From Clostridia bacterium (GTDB lineage Bacteria > Bacillota > Clostridia > Oscillospirales > CAG-272): a stretch of 44,982 nt of DNA. The notes below the pieces were generated by a model, which saw only the letters and a list, made by a program, of their open reading frames with translations, had not been told where the DNA came from and searched no databases. Shown in pieces: positions 43,047 to 44,982 of this stretch (the first letter of the stretch is position 1; each line of letters begins with the position of its first letter). The stretch is taken from contig JAFUPC010000056.1 in assembly GCA_017481495.1 (NCBI GenBank), forward strand, positions 1-44,982. Direction: 5' to 3'. The position numbers were made by a program, and so were the translations under genes.

Positions 43047-43676
43047 ATGAAACATCTTCTCCATCTCCTCCTCACAGCCGCGATCCTCTGCACGCTTGCT
43101 TCCTGCGGCGGCGAAACGGCACAGACAGGAAGCGACACCACATCATCCGCGCCCGCTGTGACCGACCAGAACGACACCGCCACTGCCGCCGATACCATTG
43201 CAGAAACGACAGCGGACACCGTCACGGAAACCCCCACAGAGACCCCGACTGCCGCCGCTACATACACCTGCACCTTTGACAACGGCATCAGCATCACCGT
43301 CGGCGGAAATGCCGCGGATGCGCTTGCGGCGCTCGGGGAGTATACCGACATGATGGAGGCACCCAGCTGTGTCCATGAGGGTTACGACCGCGTGTATACC
43401 TACGGCAGCTATTATAAGGTCACAACGTCCCCGGATGCCGCAGGCAATGAATACGTCGCGCAGGTCGAAATGCTCTCTGACCTTGCCGCCCTTGAAATCG
43501 GCGGAACATACCTCATGATCGGTTCCTCCGAAGAAGAAGTCAGAACCGCCCTCGGCGACCCGGCGGAGGACACGTTCGGCGTGCAGAAATACCCGCTTGA
43601 GGGTGCCGATATGACCGTCATCATCGACGGCGGTGCTGTCACGGGCATGACGGTTGCTGTGGCTGTGCAGGAATAA
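43047..43676 (+). CDS. Lipoprotein with C-terminal SmpA-like/BLIP-type domain
   Basis: 209 residues from ATG 43047 with AAAGGAC upstream. The signal peptide ends with the classical lipobox LASC (Cys20), and residues 21-72 are a Thr/Ala/Asp-rich tether. The folded part starts TYTCTFDNGISITVGG and ends with IGSSEEEVRTALGDP, a pattern seen in small SmpA/OmlA or BLIP-like folds that often act as protein-binding modules. The motif NGISITVGGNAADALAALGEY appears twice in spirit, suggesting an internal duplication of that fold. Function unknown. Confidence 0.75.
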   Translation: MKHLLHLLLTAAILCTLASCGGETAQTGSDTTSSAPAVTDQNDTATAADTIAETTADTVTETPTETPTAAATYTCTFDNGISITVGGNAADALAALGEYTDMMEAPSCVHEGYDRVYTYGSYYKVTTSPDAAGNEYVAQVEMLSDLAALEIGGTYLMIGSSEEEVRTALGDPAEDTFGVQKYPLEGADMTVIIDGGAVTGMTVAVAVQE

Positions 43677-43806
43677 AAGACAGAGGCACTTGTCCCGCCC
43701 CCCGTCAATATTGTCTCCAATCTCCTATTTTTCCGTCACAATACACAAAATTACAATCGTATTATTGTGCAGTCTGCCGAAAAAAGAAAATATTATGTAA
43801 AATGGC

Positions 43807-43835
43807 TTGACTTTCCGCAAGAATCGTGCTATAAT
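43807..43835 (+). promoter_or_regulatory. Strong extended -10 promoter of the surface protein gene
   Basis: TTGACT (43807-43812), 17-bp spacer, TATAAT (43830-43835) preceded by TGC. Transcription should start near 43842, with an 84-nt leader to 43926. Upstream DNA (43730-43800) is A/T-rich, as expected of an UP element. Confidence 0.88.
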
Positions 43836-43857
43836 GAAAACGCCAAAAACAAAGCGA

Positions 43858-43893
43858 GCGGATGTCCTGCCGGTACTTTGACCGGGTGTCCGC
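43858..43893 (+). other. Leader hairpin, candidate mRNA stabiliser
   Basis: GCGGA (43858-43862) can pair with TCCGC (43889-43893) and CCGGT (43870-43874) with ACCGG (43881-43885). This two-tier hairpin begins about 16 nt after the predicted transcription start and ends before the GGAGG ribosome site at 43912-43916. No T-run follows, so it is not a terminator. Confidence 0.5.
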
Positions 43894-43925
43894 CGCAAAT
43901 TATATAATCATGGAGGATTATTACA

Positions 43926-44786
43926 ATGAAAAAGCTTTTCTCTGTAGTTCTGGCAGGCGTTATCCTGTCCTCTCTCGCGGCTTCTGTTTCCGCATCTGAC
44001 ATCGGCGAATGCAAGGGTATCGTTCCGAAGGTTCCGGAAGGACAGATCACCATCGACGGTAAGATGGACGAAGCTATCTGGACTCAGGCTCTTCAGGTTG
44101 AAATCAACTACCTGAACACCGGTGTTGAAGGCGACGGTTACGGTACCGCTTATATGCTGTGGGCTGACGGTTCCTACTACCTGTGCGTTAATGTCATTGA
44201 CAGCGACGTCGTTCTTTCCGAAGAAGACGTTCAGATGTCCACTCCCTGGACGACTGACTCCGTCGAAATGTTCTTCGACTTCGGTAACCAGAACGCAGGC
44301 GACATCCATCAGTTCCGCGTTGACTACTCCGGCTTCCCGTCCTACTACATGAACCAGTCCGGTGATGCTCATGCATACGGTCCGGTCGATGCAGCTCCCT
44401 ACTTCGATGAATACGATGCAGAGCTGACCACCACCGGTTACTGCATCGAAATGCGCGTCAACCTCGAAAAGTACGGCATCAAGGAAGGCGACTCCATCGG
44501 TCTGCAGCTCCAGATCAACAACATCACCCAGGATTCTCCCTCTGCAACCGTTTCCGTCTACAACATGGAATCCTCCCTCGACGCTACTTCTTGGCAGTCT
44601 GATTCCTACGACTACATCACCCTCGGCGCAGAGCTCGAAGTTGAAGAGCCCGCTGTCGATGAGCCCGCTGACGAAGTTGTCGATGCTCCCGCTGCTGACA
44701 CCCCTGTCACCGCTGATGCTGGTATCGTAGCTGCTGCAGCTGTTATGGCTGTTGCTGCAGGTGTTGTTCTTTCCAAGAAGCACTAA
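43926..44786 (+). CDS. Highly expressed surface protein with CBM9-like domain and C-terminal anchor
   Basis: 286 residues from ATG 43926 with GGAGGATT upstream. A signal peptide (about 1-23, ending VSAS) precedes a domain opening ITIDGKMDEAIWTQAL with SVEMFFDFGNQNAGD and GYCIEMRVNLEKYGI, the pattern of CBM9-like carbohydrate-binding sandwich domains. An acidic Pro-rich stalk (EEPAVDEPADEV) leads to TPVTADAGIV, a hydrophobic segment and a KKH tail, which looks like a variant sortase or anchoring signal. Codons strongly favour GGT, GCT, GTT, TAC, AAC and AAG, unlike neighbouring genes that favour GGC, GCG and GAC. With the strong promoter and leader hairpin this points to very high expression, for example a major surface or S-layer-like protein (inference). 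Confidence 0.82.
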   Translation: MKKLFSVVLAGVILSSLAASVSASDIGECKGIVPKVPEGQITIDGKMDEAIWTQALQVEINYLNTGVEGDGYGTAYMLWADGSYYLCVNVIDSDVVLSEEDVQMSTPWTTDSVEMFFDFGNQNAGDIHQFRVDYSGFPSYYMNQSGDAHAYGPVDAAPYFDEYDAELTTTGYCIEMRVNLEKYGIKEGDSIGLQLQINNITQDSPSATVSVYNMESSLDATSWQSDSYDYITLGAELEVEEPAVDEPADEVVDAPAADTPVTADAGIVAAAAVMAVAAGVVLSKKH

Positions 44787-44875
44787 TTTCAATAAAACAT
44801 ACGGTTTTATGAACCGATGAAAAAATCCCTCCGGACTATACACGGGGCTTCGTAAAACAGTTATTTTGAAAAATG

Positions 44876-44897
44876 CTTGAAAACGACTGTTTTCAAG
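44876..44897 (+). other. Perfect hairpin downstream of the surface protein gene
   Basis: CTTGAAAAC (44876-44884) pairs with GTTTTCAAG (44889-44897) around the loop GACT. It precedes the terminator by 2 bp and may add a 3' stabilising structure. The rest of 44787-44875 shows nothing clear. Confidence 0.5.
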
Positions 44898-44899
44898 GG

Positions 44900-44931
44900 A
44901 CGGCGTGACTTCGGTCACGCCGTTTCCTTTT
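44900..44931. terminator. Bidirectional terminator with TTCG loop
   Basis: ACGGCGTGAC (44900-44909) and GTCACGCCGT (44914-44923) pair around the stable TTCG tetraloop, then TTCCTTTTTC. The stem contains the stop codon of the convergent minus-strand gene (44917-44915). Confidence 0.92.
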
Positions 44932-44982
44932 TCGCAAGTTCTTCCAAAGGGATAAAGCCGATGCCGTCATACTGGATGTGGA
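44915..44982 (-). CDS. C-terminal end of an unidentified protein (truncated by window edge)
   Basis: The minus strand from the right edge reads HIQYDGIGFIPLEELAKKETA then TGA at 44917-44915. Only 21 residues are visible. Codon choice and the terminator directly at the stop support a real gene end. No family can be assigned from so little sequence. Confidence 0.6.
   Translation of the reverse strand, partial: HIQYDGIGFIPLEELAKKETA

Overview
The window looks like chromosomal DNA of a GC-rich, spore-forming, anaerobic Clostridia member of the Bacillota (an uncultured gut Oscillospiraceae-type organism fits best). The basis is indirect. There is a spmA-spmB spore maturation pair, a DUF1385-prmC gene pair, a flavodiiron/rubredoxin oxygen- or NO-scavenging protein, many Cys-anchored lipoproteins, an ECF-type vitamin transporter, and consensus TTGACA/TATAAT promoters with 17-bp spacers in front of AGGAGG ribosome sites. 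I see no rRNA, tRNA, phage genes, transposase or CRISPR array.

Layout. 1-5.8 kb (minus): a secreted double-SGNH hydrolase that runs off the left edge, preceded by a frameshifted AMP-dependent acyl-CoA synthetase, both behind one strong promoter. 6.0-8.0 kb (minus): an XRE regulator with its small partner protein, a C39-like cysteine-peptidase-like protein and a small membrane protein. 8.1-15.7 kb (plus): DusB, a two-gene heterodimeric ABC exporter, a VanY-like peptidase with a substituted catalytic residue, and an orphan solute-binding lipoprotein. 16-17.8 kb (minus): a four-domain flavodiiron protein. 17.9-19.6 kb (plus): a long leader with two tandem cobalamin-riboswitch-like elements and a terminator, followed by a DUF4430 lipoprotein and an ECF S component. 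19.7-25.2 kb (minus): two paralogous large lipoproteins (propeller-like half plus solute-binding half) with a small AT-rich Cys-rich secreted protein between them. 25.4-27.7 kb (minus): a TIM-barrel protein and an LCP-family protein. 28-31.3 kb (plus): DUF1385, PrmC, DUF2752 and a zinc-ribbon/OB-fold membrane protein. 31.4-32.3 kb (minus): a small conserved protein and an MreD-like protein. 32.3-44.8 kb (plus): SpmA/SpmB, then a run of cell-surface genes: MBOAT and AlgJ-like O-acetylation proteins, a VanX-like dipeptidase, an RCC1-repeat membrane protein, an Ig/transglutaminase membrane protein, a lipoprotein, and a surface CBM9-like protein with codon use typical of very high expression. The last bases hold the end of a convergent minus-strand gene.

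How it works together. Most genes concern the cell envelope: secreted hydrolases, peptidoglycan peptidases, polysaccharide O-acetylation, lipoproteins and a major surface protein. The best candidate for a distinct system is the cobalamin locus at 17.9-19.6 kb. There a riboswitch pair with matching closing stems controls a transcobalamin-C-terminal-like (DUF4430) lipoprotein and a membrane S component, which suggests a capture-and-transfer B12 uptake module. Intergenic regions are also salted with two families of small palindromic repeats that no transposase in the window explains.
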